A stretch of 64,000 bases of DNA from a virus. The translations under genes were made by a program, and so were the position numbers. The notes under the pieces are model-generated. The model was given only the letters and a program-made list of their open reading frames with translations. It did not search any database and had not been told where the DNA came from. Shown one piece after another: positions 1 to 7,520 of the stretch. Where the stretch lies: the IMG/VR virus record IMGVR_UViG_3300042486_001390, positions 26,565 to 90,564 of that record. One strand, given 5' to 3'. Each line of letters starts with the position of its first letter. Position 1 is the stretch's first letter.

Positions 1-231
1 TAAGTAAATGTTAACCATGGCGGCAATCTGACTGACTGTGTCTGATAGTGAATTAATCTCTTCACATTTGACTTTTTGAATCCCTGAATATTTTTTCAGG
101 ATTAACCAGTCTGGCCACTCTTCCCACTCTTCGATAGGCAATCCCCATGCACACCATTTGTAATAGATTTCTTCCCAATTAATGGGGTTAGCGATTGCCT
201 CTAACCGCGCATTAATTGCGTTATCTATTCG
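1..231 (-). CDS. -1 frame extension of tail assembly chaperone (partial, runs off left edge)
   Basis: An open frame of 77 codons with no stop runs from base 231 to the window edge and has no good start codon of its own. It is entered from the preceding gene by a -1 shift on an A AAA AAC heptamer at 231-237: the upstream frame reads GAA AAA AAC GAA TAG, and slipping back one base continues CGA ATA GAT AAC. The peptide is rich in W and E (WEEIYYKW, EEWEEWPDW), like the C-terminal half of gpG-gpGT type tail chaperones. In siphophages this fusion binds the tape measure protein, whose gene should lie just left of this window. The slippery site is seen; frameshifting in vivo is inferred. Confidence 0.75.
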
Positions 232-1010
232 TTTTTTTCGTCATCCTCCGTTGGCTCTGATTCTGGTTTTTCAGGCTCTGGTTTCTCAGTTTCTGGGTTT
301 TGCCACTGGGTTATGTCTTGCCAGAGATAGTCTTGATAGAGTCTCACTACCATAAATTGAGACAGATCATTAATGTCTTGTATGGTGAAATCAACAGAAG
401 ACTTATCCTTGAGCTTAACTACGCGGCGAGGGCTTCCAAGAAAGTTAGCTAATAAGGCTTTATTGTAAGTTTCATAGGTTGTTTCCCGATCCTTAAATAA
501 AGCGTTTAATTCATCGAGATAAGGCTCTACAAGTTCTATAGATTCTCTTGTTAGTTCTCTTGTTTTTTTGCGATTATTTAAAATTGATTGCTGCACGATA
601 GCGGCGGTTTCTACTTTTTGTTCTACGCTGTCAGATTTTACGCCGTCAAGGGCATCAACCATGACCTGTTCAATTCGTTCTCGGATCGAACCGTCGTTAA
701 CTACTACTCCTTCAATTTCAGCAGTGGATAACCCTGTTTTTTGCCCGATGGCTTTAATTTTTTCAAGATAAGCTTTGTCAGCTTTTTCCCGTGCCTCTAA
801 ATATTCCTTAACCGACTCGTTTTCTCTTGGATTAATTCCGTATCGTTTTAAAAACTTAATCCCAATTTCCCCATTTTCTTCAGTGGCAATTGTATCTATC
901 TTTTCCAGTAAAGTATCGTTGTCTTCGATATAATAAAGCCACTCTTTTTTTAAAGGGAAAAAGAATGTTTCATTAAATTTCAATTTGCCTAATACGCTTA
1001 ACTTCGCCAT
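225..1010 (-). CDS. Tail assembly chaperone (gpG-like)
   Basis: A 261-residue acidic, helical protein with a C-terminal PEPEKPESEP-type linker, following the tail-tube gene and immediately preceding a frameshift extension. AAAGGT lies just upstream of ATG 1010. The first codons overlap the end of the 97-residue gene at 973-1266. No enzymatic motif is visible. The call rests on gene order (terminator, tube, chaperone, then presumably tape measure) and the slippery site, not on sequence recognition, so the family is inferred. Confidence 0.65.
   Translation of the reverse strand: MAKLSVLGKLKFNETFFFPLKKEWLYYIEDNDTLLEKIDTIATEENGEIGIKFLKRYGINPRENESVKEYLEAREKADKAYLEKIKAIGQKTGLSTAEIEGVVVNDGSIRERIEQVMVDALDGVKSDSVEQKVETAAIVQQSILNNRKKTRELTRESIELVEPYLDELNALFKDRETTYETYNKALLANFLGSPRRVVKLKDKSSVDFTIQDINDLSQFMVVRLYQDYLWQDITQWQNPETEKPEPEKPESEPTEDDEKNE
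231..237 (-). promoter_or_regulatory. Programmed -1 ribosomal frameshift site (A AAA AAC)
   Basis: The canonical X XXY YYZ slippery heptamer lies four codons before the TAG of the tail chaperone gene, and an open -1 frame follows it. Position, type and context match the dsDNA-phage G/GT frameshift. Confidence 0.75.
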
Positions 1011-1266
1011 TTATTTTTACCTTTTGATTTCTTTTTGCACTTTGTTCAGTATTGAGCCACAGAGGATCAATGATCACAGATACCTGTATTCTTTCTTGGT
1101 TTTTTGTTCCGTCTGGTGGTTCGATTAATATCTTCTCTTGTTGACTTATTTCTCGATCAAACGTACCGAAAGAAAACCAGAGGTAATTATTGATTATTCT
1201 AGAATTGACTAACATTACCTCTTGGTTTTCATCAACAAGGAGTTTAACTGTTTTAATTGAGATCAT
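973..1266 (-). CDS. Small tail-region protein, unknown
   Basis: A 97-residue protein, predicted beta-rich (KTVKLLVDENQEVMLV, YLWFSFGTFDRE, RIQVSVIID), sandwiched between the tail tube and the chaperone with overlaps on both sides, so it is probably translationally coupled. Its position suggests a tail accessory or tail-tube-associated role; I do not recognise a family. Confidence 0.6.
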   Translation of the reverse strand: MISIKTVKLLVDENQEVMLVNSRIINNYLWFSFGTFDREISQQEKILIEPPDGTKNQERIQVSVIIDPLWLNTEQSAKRNQKVKINGEVKRIRQIEI

Positions 1267-1981
1267 CGGCTACATTAGGAGAAAATGGCGACGTTGCCAT
1301 CGGTTTAATGTCAAACACATTGCCACTAATAGTTAGAGTTACGTTTGCTTGTAGGAAATTGCCTTTTTCACCACTAACATTTTGGCTAACATTTGTCTGG
1401 AATGCTAACCCCCCGCGCTGCCCCATATAGACAATTTCAAGGTAAATTCGATCACCTCTTTGCTCTGCAGCTTTTACAATTTCATATCCAGGATCACCAT
1501 GTACAAGCGGACCTGATACCGATCCAGTGCTCATGATCTCAGAGATAAATTTTTCTACCGCCATTTCACCGAAGACAGAATCAGTAACCTCGGTAGAAGA
1601 GGTATCAACGTTGAAGGTCTTGGCGCTCAAAAAAGGAACCCAGGATTTAATTGTGCATTTTTGAGCGGGAGTAGCAAGGGTAGCAGCAATTTTGGAAGGT
1701 TCGATCTGGATTTCTGTCTGGGTTGCTGTCGTCGCTGTTCGGACGATCACGTAATTACCGGCAGTCCCCACATAAATTAAAGTGCCAGCATATAAAATTC
1801 GGCCAAAACCCCCAGTCGCTACGGTAAGAGTGGTATCACCTAAGACGATCGCGGCAGCTAAATCAGCTACTCGTGTGGGAGGTTCCTCTCCAAATCCGTA
1901 AACACCAGAGATAAAAAATTGCGTATCACGGCTAGGGGTGAGGTTGTCACTCCGGTTCAACTCTAAAATCTGATTGGACAT
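1253..1981 (-). CDS. Major tail tube protein (probable)
   Basis: A 242-residue protein with alternating beta-strand pattern, Thr/Val/Ala-rich (DTTLTVATGGFG, AATLATPAQKCTIKSW, ANVTLTISGNVFDIKP), as in siphoviral tail tube subunits. ATG 1981 is chosen; a GTG nine bases upstream is possible and neither has a clear ribosome site. It follows the gp10-like and terminator-like genes and precedes the chaperone, the classical position of the tube gene. The alternative is another structural tail protein. Confidence 0.6.
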   Translation of the reverse strand: MSNQILELNRSDNLTPSRDTQFFISGVYGFGEEPPTRVADLAAAIVLGDTTLTVATGGFGRILYAGTLIYVGTAGNYVIVRTATTATQTEIQIEPSKIAATLATPAQKCTIKSWVPFLSAKTFNVDTSSTEVTDSVFGEMAVEKFISEIMSTGSVSGPLVHGDPGYEIVKAAEQRGDRIYLEIVYMGQRGGLAFQTNVSQNVSGEKGNFLQANVTLTISGNVFDIKPMATSPFSPNVADDLN

Positions 1982-2043
1982 TCTAATCACTGACTAAACT
2001 TTTCTAGTTATATTGTACTATAAAAGATTAGTAAATGTGTACT

Positions 2044-2493
2044 CTAGAAGCCTAAAAGTCTAGCAGTGGTAATTTTAAAGGTCGCTTTTGGTCTGATAAT
2101 CCCTTCGGGGGTTTTGGTATAAGGAGTTAAGTGAGGCTGATCTAGAAAATTCCAGTAGCGAGAAGATTTAAGCCTTTCAATCACTGGTGTTAGGGATTTC
2201 TCTAGATTGTACTGTTTTAGGGTAATGCAATAGTTATTTATACCTACGGTATATCCTAGTAAATTTTCGTGATAAGGATTAGGCTCTCTTTGAATAATTG
2301 CTTCGATGCCGCTATTAGGTTTTACTTTATAGTTAGGGGGTAATTCAGGAGGCTCCACCCAAATAGCGTCTATTTCATTTAATTTTTGCCCTGTAGGGCT
2401 TGTTATTTCGTACTTGCCTAAGTCAATACCGATAAGTATCTTTAAATTGTTTCTAATACCTAATAAAATATCTCTTAATTCTGATTCACTCAT
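2044..2493 (-). CDS. Tail terminator / head-tail joining protein (probable)
   Basis: A 149-residue protein with an N-terminal helix (SESELRDILLGIRNNLKILIGI) followed by a beta-rich body, a pattern common in tail terminator or minor tail proteins of siphophages. It overlaps the gp10-like gene start by eight bases and precedes the tail tube. The assignment is by order and size; no diagnostic motif is seen. Confidence 0.5.
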   Translation of the reverse strand: MSESELRDILLGIRNNLKILIGIDLGKYEITSPTGQKLNEIDAIWVEPPELPPNYKVKPNSGIEAIIQREPNPYHENLLGYTVGINNYCITLKQYNLEKSLTPVIERLKSSRYWNFLDQPHLTPYTKTPEGIIRPKATFKITTARLLGF

Positions 2494-2884
2494 TTAATTT
2501 TTCCTTTAAGATTTCACTATAAGCCTCAATTGGATTATAGTCTTCTATAGCCGTGTCGATAAATGGGCGGGCAGGAACATCTGTCACCGTCCCATCGTTA
2601 CGCTCTATTTGATACCCTTCATGGACAAGAGCGGCATGATCAGCCGTGTAACCGATTACTTTATAAACATCGGATACATCTTCAATAAATTGGCTATTTT
2701 TTAGCTCACCTGTGTCCACAATGTCCCGGGGTGAGCCAACTACACTACCGTTTTGACGCACGGTTTCCCGTGGCCAGTTCCATTTACTATCTTCTATCTG
2801 AAAGTTAATTTCTTGGGCAAACTCGGACACCATTTCCCCAAAAGCTTCAGTAGCTAAGTCTTTTCCTAGATTCCAGTTAATCAT
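2486..2884 (-). CDS. HK97 gp10-like head-tail / tail completion protein
   Basis: A 132-residue protein. The C-terminal half carries the family signature: IVDTGELKNS, then AALVHEGYQ, then VPARPFIDTAI (Y-x-x-x-VHxG...PARPF). gp10-family proteins join head and tail in HK97-like phages. It is the first gene of the leftward tail module; upstream of it lies a short gap with an inverted repeat near 2930-2975 (CTATCCG/ GGATAG pieces). Confidence 0.75.
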   Translation of the reverse strand: MINWNLGKDLATEAFGEMVSEFAQEINFQIEDSKWNWPRETVRQNGSVVGSPRDIVDTGELKNSQFIEDVSDVYKVIGYTADHAALVHEGYQIERNDGTVTDVPARPFIDTAIEDYNPIEAYSEILKEKLNE

Positions 2885-2988
2885 TAAAAAATAGCTGCAA
2901 GTTATCCTTACAGCTATTATAACAACTTTAGACTATCCGTAATTGGATAGTCGACTCTTATGTCTCGTGGTGAGATATTAATTTATCA

Positions 2989-3345
2989 TTAAAGACTCAA
3001 ACAATCCTTTAAATTTAACGTTTCTCCATCCTTTTTGAATTTTGAGAAAAGTTGTAACTCACCGTTAATACGTTTTGTGGTTTGTTTATCAATAGTTCCT
3101 ATGCCTTGAGTTAAGGAATCCGAAAAAGTCTTACAGTCTTGCGTGTAAGTTTTTTGAATAAACCACTGCCCGCAATTGCAGTCTTTCTCGTCTATTATGT
3201 ATTTTATCTGAAAAAATACCCATTCTACGCCATGATAATTAATATTTGCCGAGAAATCTGAGTAACTCTTCCAAAACTTACACTCTCTTTCACTTGGACT
3301 AAAAACGTTTAGAACTTGTTCTTGAAACTCTTGAAATGATAGCAT
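2989..3345 (-). CDS. Hypothetical small protein (118 aa)
   Basis: Unrecognised soluble protein with several aromatic residues and Cys pairs (CNCGQW, TQDCKTF, LKDCLSL). A ribosome site (GGGAGTAATT) precedes ATG 3345. It is the last of the accessory cluster transcribed toward the tail module and sits next to another small gene starting from the same kind of GAGGTAATTATG leader. Confidence 0.55.
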   Translation of the reverse strand: MLSFQEFQEQVLNVFSPSERECKFWKSYSDFSANINYHGVEWVFFQIKYIIDEKDCNCGQWFIQKTYTQDCKTFSDSLTQGIGTIDKQTTKRINGELQLFSKFKKDGETLNLKDCLSL

Positions 3346-3364
3346 AATTACTCCCGTTGATTCA

Positions 3365-3595
3365 CTACTTTAGTTTAATAACTTGACCAGTCTCCAAACA
3401 CATAGCTTCAAAATACAATAACTTGTCTCGTTGATTGTAATACTCAAAAATTTTGGTAACATCTTCTTCTGTATTTATATTGGAAAAATACTGTTGAGGT
3501 ATTCCTTCTTTGTTGTATATAATGGCCCCGGTAGTAAAAGTTTGGTTTTTAGGATTGCCATCTTTATCTTCTTCTGCAAAGATTAATTGAAACAT
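3365..3595 (-). CDS. Hypothetical small protein (76 aa)
   Basis: Starts MFQLIFAEEDKDGNP after a strong GAGGTAATTATG start. The pattern of short beta strands and a charged turn resembles small phage proteins of unknown function. A heptanucleotide spacer (3619-3642) separates it from the DGR-like gene upstream, implying one operon. Confidence 0.55.
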   Translation of the reverse strand: MFQLIFAEEDKDGNPKNQTFTTGAIIYNKEGIPQQYFSNINTEEDVTKIFEYYNQRDKLLYFEAMCLETGQVIKLK

Positions 3596-3618
3596 AATTA
3601 CCTCTGTTGATTTGTGGT

Positions 3619-3642
3619 TAATAACTGATAACTGATAACTAA
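3619..3642. repeat. Heptanucleotide (TGATAAC) intergenic spacer
   Basis: Three tandem TGATAAC/TAACTGA heptamers fill the gap between two leftward genes. The same spacer recurs between small genes throughout the window and resembles cyanobacterial STRR repeats. Confidence 0.8.
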
Positions 3643-3652
3643 AATTACTCGG

Positions 3653-4423
3653 CTAATTGTCGCAGACTACCCGAAAACCATTATCGTAGTAGCGGTAGTC
3701 GCGACGGTCTTCGTAGCAGCGGTAAGCGGAACGGCAGTAAATCGGATAGTTGTACCAGGAACCACCCCGCAGACAACTATCTTTGCACCACTCCCAAACA
3801 TTACCATTCATGTCATATAGTCCCCAACCATTGGGCTTTTTCTGTCCTACGGGATGAGTTGTGTTATTAGAATTTCCGTCATACCAAGCATAATCTCCTA
3901 ACTGATTGACATCATCACCAAAATAATAGCGAGTGGTTGTCCCCGCACGACAAGCATATTCCCATTCCGCTTCTGTGGGTAGGCGATAGGTTTTCCCGGT
4001 TATTTGACTCAATTTCTGACAAAAGGCTTGAGCATCGTCCCAACTAACCTTTTCTACGGGATTTTGGGGATTATTTTTGAAGTAAGAAGGATTGGTTTCC
4101 ATTACCGCTTCATATTGTGCCTGAGTAATGGGATATTTTCCAATCTTAAAACTGTTGACTTTAACTTGGTGTTGAGGATTTTCATCATCACTAGCATCGG
4201 GATCACTATCAGGAGATCCCATGAGAAACTCACCTGCTGGTAAGCTTACCATTTCTAATGCGATTTGATTGGGTAGTTTTTCGGTCATCGTGAACTCCTT
4301 ACTCCTAAATGTTTTGTGTTCTAAACCCGCAAGTTTAGCTAACTCAACCAGATCATCTGTATCTGCATTAGCAAGACGCAGGTATAGTTCTTCAACTTCT
4401 CGAATAAAATCTGCATCACTCAT
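3653..4423 (-). CDS. FGE-sulfatase / C-type-lectin-fold protein, DGR-type variable target
   Basis: A 256-residue protein. Residues about 55-215 match the formylglycine-generating-enzyme-like fold: MVSLPAGEFLMGS, KYPITQAQYEAVM, NPVEKVSWDDAQAFC, YRLPTEAEWEYACRAGT, GLYDMNGNVWEWC. The loop usually found between GNVWEWC and RGGSW is almost absent. The last 40 residues (LRGGSW...GFRVVCDN) form the ligand-binding end used by DGR target proteins; most varying positions are encoded by TAC, TGC or GAC, as expected from adenine mutagenesis of AAC codons. It probably displays a hypervariable binding surface. No RT or template repeat is visible here. A ribosome site TTTAGGACTAAC precedes ATG 4423. The C-terminal homologue is at 17641-18168. 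Confidence 0.85.
   Translation of the reverse strand: MSDADFIREVEELYLRLANADTDDLVELAKLAGLEHKTFRSKEFTMTEKLPNQIALEMVSLPAGEFLMGSPDSDPDASDDENPQHQVKVNSFKIGKYPITQAQYEAVMETNPSYFKNNPQNPVEKVSWDDAQAFCQKLSQITGKTYRLPTEAEWEYACRAGTTTRYYFGDDVNQLGDYAWYDGNSNNTTHPVGQKKPNGWGLYDMNGNVWEWCKDSCLRGGSWYNYPIYCRSAYRCYEDRRDYRYYDNGFRVVCDN
3656..3770 (-). other. Putative DGR variable region VR1
   Basis: Extends from the RGGSW codons to the GGTTTTCGGGTAGT block shared exactly with the second target gene. Seven of eight Tyr codons here are TAC in an otherwise TAT-preferring genome, consistent with A-to-N mutagenesis of AAC in a template. This is inferred; no template repeat was found in the window. Confidence 0.55.
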
Positions 4424-4484
4424 TTTGTTAGTCCTAAATAGTTGATGATGATAATCAATAACTGATAACTAAACTATCACTTTA

Positions 4485-4679
4485 TTAACTGTTAACAAAC
4501 TGTTTATCTAGAAACTGTTTATCTAGATCGGCAAGCTGTTTATCTAGCTTTGCCCGCTTGTCGAGCAAATACTCATAGACTAATGAACATTCTTCGATAT
4601 GTCCCGCTTTTCTTAAGTCAATTAGCTGGCACTGGACGCAAAATAGCTCATGGTATGCGATTCGCTCTTGGTCGGTCAT
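4485..4679 (-). CDS. Hypothetical helical protein with KQ repeats (64 aa)
   Basis: N-terminal helix with a CVQCQ pair and a C-terminal charged helix containing a LDKQ motif repeated three times (LDKQLAD-LDKQFLDKQF). The DNA shows the matching short tandem repeat (tgtttatctag units at 4500-4545). AAAGAGGT precedes ATG 4679, directly downstream of promoter repeat P-A1. Confidence 0.6.
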   Translation of the reverse strand: MTDQERIAYHELFCVQCQLIDLRKAGHIEECSLVYEYLLDKRAKLDKQLADLDKQFLDKQFVNS

Positions 4680-4750
4680 CGTAGTAACCTCTTTGTGTGT
4701 TTTGGTATATACCCAATATAACAGGTATATGTTTTCGTGTCAAGGGGTTT
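4678..4750 (-). promoter_or_regulatory. Promoter repeat P-A1 with TATACC/GGTATA operator
   Basis: On the minus strand TTGACA (743-738 side) is spaced 17 bases from TATATT (720-715). An inverted repeat TATACC-N10-GGTATA spans the -10 region, positioned for repression. The 73-base block is repeated exactly at 5944-6016. It includes the AAAGAGGT ribosome site and drives the 64-residue gene. Confidence 0.85.
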
Positions 4751-4940
4751 TTGTTTTTTTCAACCGATAACGACGACATCTTTCGGCGTTAGTCATTGAA
4801 TCAGGGTGGGAGGGTTTTCCTGCTGGATTACCAGTAAAGTGGTAATTGCAGTCTTTACAGCGATAACGCTGCTTTCCTGACACAGAGAACCCTTTTTTAG
4901 AGATTCTCTGTGATTGACATTTAGGACATTGCATTGTCAT
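4740..4940 (-). CDS. Zinc-ribbon protein resembling transposase InsA N-terminus
   Basis: A 66-residue protein. CPKCQSQRISKKG...QRYRCKDCNYHF gives a four-Cys zinc ribbon typical of IS1-type InsA or helix-turn-helix small transposase proteins, followed by a basic tail (ERCRRYRLKK). It probably binds DNA. It ends inside promoter repeat P-A1, so its stop overlaps the next promoter. No IS ends or catalytic partner are adjacent, so it looks like a domesticated DNA-binding protein. Confidence 0.7.
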   Translation of the reverse strand: MTMQCPKCQSQRISKKGFSVSGKQRYRCKDCNYHFTGNPAGKPSHPDSMTNAERCRRYRLKKTKTP

Positions 4941-5191
4941 TTAATGATAAATGATAGATGAGAATACTGTAACAGTAGATCAATCCATTGATCTTTGGTG
5001 TAACTTAACGGCTTCTCGTTAATGGTTGAAGTAGTTAGTCCTATAGCACTTGCAAGTGCTACTAATTCAGTAGATTTTAGCTTTTTAAGACTTTTTTCTG
5101 CTTTAACATATAGTTGTTCGTGTTCGTGAGAACCAATAGTGACATTTTTGAATTTTTGAGCAAATTCCTTTAATGTGTTTAACCCGTTCAT
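4937..5191 (-). CDS. Hypothetical helical protein (84 aa)
   Basis: Helical, lysine-rich N-terminus (LKEFAQKFKNVTIG) and a central helix (STELVALASAIGL) reminiscent of short SAP-like or Rho-N helices, then DQWIDLLLQYSH. Starts from ATG 5191 behind the P-A-like promoter at 5221-5257. It overlaps the zinc-ribbon gene by four bases, so both form an operon. Function unknown. Confidence 0.55.
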   Translation of the reverse strand: MNGLNTLKEFAQKFKNVTIGSHEHEQLYVKAEKSLKKLKSTELVALASAIGLTTSTINEKPLSYTKDQWIDLLLQYSHLSFIIK

Positions 5192-5220
5192 CTGTTTAAC
5201 TCTTTTGTGTTTGTTTTTCT

Positions 5221-5257
5221 ATATCCCCATTGTAGGGGATATGTTTTATGTCGTCAA
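5221..5257 (-). promoter_or_regulatory. Promoter with ATATCCCC/GGGGATAT operator
   Basis: Minus-strand TTGACG-N17-TACAAT. A palindrome ATATCCCC-N6-GGGGATAT (5221-5242) is centred on the -10 box. The layout is the same as in P-A1 and P-A2, but the dyad differs in sequence, suggesting a related but distinct operator. Confidence 0.8.
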
Positions 5258-5276
5258 GGGGTTTGGAAAATATTTT

Positions 5277-5945
5277 TCAAATAACCCCGTAGTCTGACAA
5301 TGCAAATACTGACTCCATGTCTCCTTTTTTTGCTTTTGCTTTTGCTTCTTTGACAACTTTCAAATCAGCTAAGTTTCTTTCTCTCATTTTGTCATCCATT
5401 TTGCGATAAGCTTTTTCGGCTTCTTTGAAACTTTTAAAGACCGAAATGCTACCCCATACTTCGGTCTGATAGCAATCTTGGAATAAACCAGATTGTAAAT
5501 CTTTTTTAATTTTAAAGATAATTCTCTCGAAAATGGTGTCGGTAACAGCACCTTCAAAACCGACTACATAAAAAGATTTTCCATTAACAGATAAATGTGC
5601 TATACAAGCGGCGCGTCCAGTATTGACACAGCCTAACGATTCCACTCCTACCACATAACTTAGGTGGCGAGATAACTTGTGTTGTAAAGACTGTTCTTTA
5701 CTGGTCGTCGCTTGTTTTTTGACAGTCTTAACTTGATTGACATTGACTGTGACTTTATATGTCTGTAGTTTTTCCATATATTTTTCTGACCAAGCCTTAG
5801 CCGCTTCATAGCTACGGCGGTAAGATACTTTATCATCAGGAAAATAACAGAACCACTTATCTTGATCAATTCCCACACCTTTTTTAATTTCAACTTTTTC
5901 TGCTGTTGCAACGTAGTGACCAGGTGCTTGTCTGTTAAATTTCAT
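5277..5945 (-). CDS. Hypothetical protein (222 aa)
   Basis: N-terminal 80 residues contain GHYVATAEKVEIKK and a VNVNQVKTVKKQ linker. The C-terminal half (VVGVESLGCVNTGRAACIAHLSVNGKSFYVVGF) is a predicted alpha/beta domain followed by a charged helical tail. Not recognised. It is driven by promoter repeat P-A2 and starts ATG 5945 after AAAGAGGT. Confidence 0.6.
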   Translation of the reverse strand: MKFNRQAPGHYVATAEKVEIKKGVGIDQDKWFCYFPDDKVSYRRSYEAAKAWSEKYMEKLQTYKVTVNVNQVKTVKKQATTSKEQSLQHKLSRHLSYVVGVESLGCVNTGRAACIAHLSVNGKSFYVVGFEGAVTDTIFERIIFKIKKDLQSGLFQDCYQTEVWGSISVFKSFKEAEKAYRKMDDKMRERNLADLKVVKEAKAKAKKGDMESVFALSDYGVI

Positions 5946-6016
5946 CGTAGTAACCTCTTTGTGTGTTTTGGTATATACCCAATATAACAGGTATATGTTT
6001 TCGTGTCAAGGGGTTT
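5944..6016 (-). promoter_or_regulatory. Promoter repeat P-A2 (exact copy of P-A1)
   Basis: TTGACA-N17-TATATT on the minus strand with the TATACC-N10-GGTATA dyad over the -10, identical to 4678-4750 over about 73 bases including the ribosome site. Drives the 222-residue gene. Confidence 0.85.
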
Positions 6017-6145
6017 AAGAAATATTTCTTAAACCCTGATGAGACTAGCTAAGATACATATTCACCAAATTAAAGATAGGTGGGATTAATAGCCTGAGTG
6101 GACAAATAACACCGTTATTTGTCCACTCAATAACGTTACCACTCC

Positions 6146-6388
6146 TCATCCACTCAACATGACAGAACGTACACATTGCAAAGTGAATAATGGTGCAGAA
6201 TTTACTTGGCTTTTTGCATACAAACACAGGAAGCTGTCAGCATAACTACCACAAGTGTAGTTAGGATCAGTAGTGATCCAGTTCCAGTGGTGTTCAATAC
6301 CTGCAACAGCTGCAGGCAGTGTATTGTACTGCCCAATTTCTAGAGATTGGTTGGTAGCGTCATTTTGCCATTCTATGTAAAAAGCCAT
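6146..6388 (-). CDS. Hypothetical protein (80 aa)
   Basis: Starts MAFYIEWQNDATNQS after AAGAGGACAAAGTT. Compact aromatic-rich protein with several Cys and a YADSFLCLYAK segment. The real frame is chosen over an overlapping ORF at 6045-6227 because it has the promoter (P-B1) and ribosome site. Function unknown. Confidence 0.6.
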   Translation of the reverse strand: MAFYIEWQNDATNQSLEIGQYNTLPAAVAGIEHHWNWITTDPNYTCGSYADSFLCLYAKSQVNSAPLFTLQCVRSVMLSG

Positions 6389-6423
6389 AACTTTGTCCTC
6401 TTGTGTTTTGTTTGCTTGATTCT

Positions 6424-6466
6424 ATCTTATGATATTCTCCCATAAATGTCAACTATCTGGGAGAAT
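6424..6466 (-). promoter_or_regulatory. Promoter P-B1 with ATTCTCCCA/TGGGAGAAT operator
   Basis: Minus-strand TTGACA-N17-TAAGAT flanked by ATTCTCCCA-N15-TGGGAGAAT (6434-6466), which spans the -35 box. A TGTACTAC block lies further upstream. Drives the 80-residue gene. One of four copies. Confidence 0.85.
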
Positions 6467-6508
6467 CTTTCTTGAACAAGTGTACTACTGACAACTGATA
6501 ACTAGAAG

Positions 6509-7441
6509 CTAACTAATCTCTAAGTCGTTAGCGTCAGCAAAGTCATAGATGTCCATGTACCAGTCTGACCATTCATCAGGGTCAGACAAATTGACTTTAT
6601 CGACTGACCACCGTGCAGTCTGTAAATATAAGCCTGCTTTCCACTTATCAGGATATGGTTGCTTTGCTTTCTCAGCATCGGTAGGGGTGAGGATAAACTG
6701 GAGAATATTTCCGTTCCATTTACCTTTTTTGATATTGTAAAAGCAAAACAAGGCATCAATTAAGTCGTCGCACTCTTGCTGGTAATCAGCAAAGTTTTCT
6801 GGCAGTTTAAACTTAGATTTTTTAGCCGTCGGTTTTTTATCTGATTTAGGTTCTGGTTTGTCTTCTAATTGACTGCTTTTTAATTGCTTATTTTCCTGTT
6901 CCAGTTGATAAATACGAGCCGTCAAGTGGTTAATAATCTCAGATCCTTCTTTATTCTCACGCTGTCTGAAATTGTGCATCTCTTCAAGAGATTGAGTCAA
7001 TTCAAGATTTTCCCATTTCAGTCTTTGAGCTAAATTAGTTAATTGCCGATTTTTTTCCCATAATTCCTCATTTGAAATAGAGTCCTTGGTAATTACAGGT
7101 TCACCTAACAACCAATCAACGAGAGCAACCTGTCTTTTTTCAGAGACTGATAACTCGTTATCAGTCTTTAACTCATTTTCTGGAAGGGTGTATTTGCAAT
7201 GATCTAAATAGTCCCACAAATTATCAAAGCCATCACAGTCACCCTGATCATAGTTTTCTAGTTTGTCCCAAAGCTTTTGGGTGTCATAGTAACCAACAAA
7301 TAGCCCTTGCGTGTGGACCGTAACACAATCACCGTTATCAGTGACTGACAATTTTTCTCCGAAACACTCTTGGCTAATTTGATTGAGGGTGCTTTGGAGA
7401 AGCCTGATAACTGTATCTCTTTTGTGCCATTCGATAGACAT
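6509..7441 (-). CDS. Coiled-coil accessory protein (310 aa)
   Basis: Residues 1-110 are a mixed alpha/beta region (SVTDNGDCVTVHTQGLFVGYY). Residues about 120-185 are a coiled coil (WEKNRQLTNLAQRLKWENLEL, LTARIYQLEQENKQLKS), followed by a lysine-rich linker and a C-terminal globular domain (DYQQECDDLIDALFCFYNIKKG). No known family is recognised. It is transcribed from P-B2, with AAGGTACTAAGTC before ATG 7441. A structural or regulatory scaffold role is only a guess. Confidence 0.6.
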   Translation of the reverse strand: MSIEWHKRDTVIRLLQSTLNQISQECFGEKLSVTDNGDCVTVHTQGLFVGYYDTQKLWDKLENYDQGDCDGFDNLWDYLDHCKYTLPENELKTDNELSVSEKRQVALVDWLLGEPVITKDSISNEELWEKNRQLTNLAQRLKWENLELTQSLEEMHNFRQRENKEGSEIINHLTARIYQLEQENKQLKSSQLEDKPEPKSDKKPTAKKSKFKLPENFADYQQECDDLIDALFCFYNIKKGKWNGNILQFILTPTDAEKAKQPYPDKWKAGLYLQTARWSVDKVNLSDPDEWSDWYMDIYDFADANDLEIS

Positions 7442-7477
7442 GACTTAGTACCTTGTGTGTTTTGTTTGCCTAGATTT

Positions 7478-7520
7478 ATCTTACAATATTCTCCCAATAA
7501 TATCAAGTATGTGGGAGAAT
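7478..7520 (-). promoter_or_regulatory. Promoter P-B2 with ATTCTCCCA/TGGGAGAAT operator
   Basis: Minus-strand TTGATA-N17-TAAGAT with the dyad ATTCTCCCA...TGGGAGAAT at 7488-7520. The right arm overlaps the C-terminal codons of the 123-residue gene, so promoter and upstream gene are interleaved. Confidence 0.8.

Noticed and set aside
4740-4940. Complete IS1-type insertion sequence
   Set aside because: Only the zinc-ribbon protein is present; no DDE transposase or terminal inverted repeats are seen nearby.
6045-6227. Overlapping 60-residue ORF
   Set aside because: It overlaps the 80-residue gene in another frame, lacks a ribosome site and does not line up with promoter P-B1.
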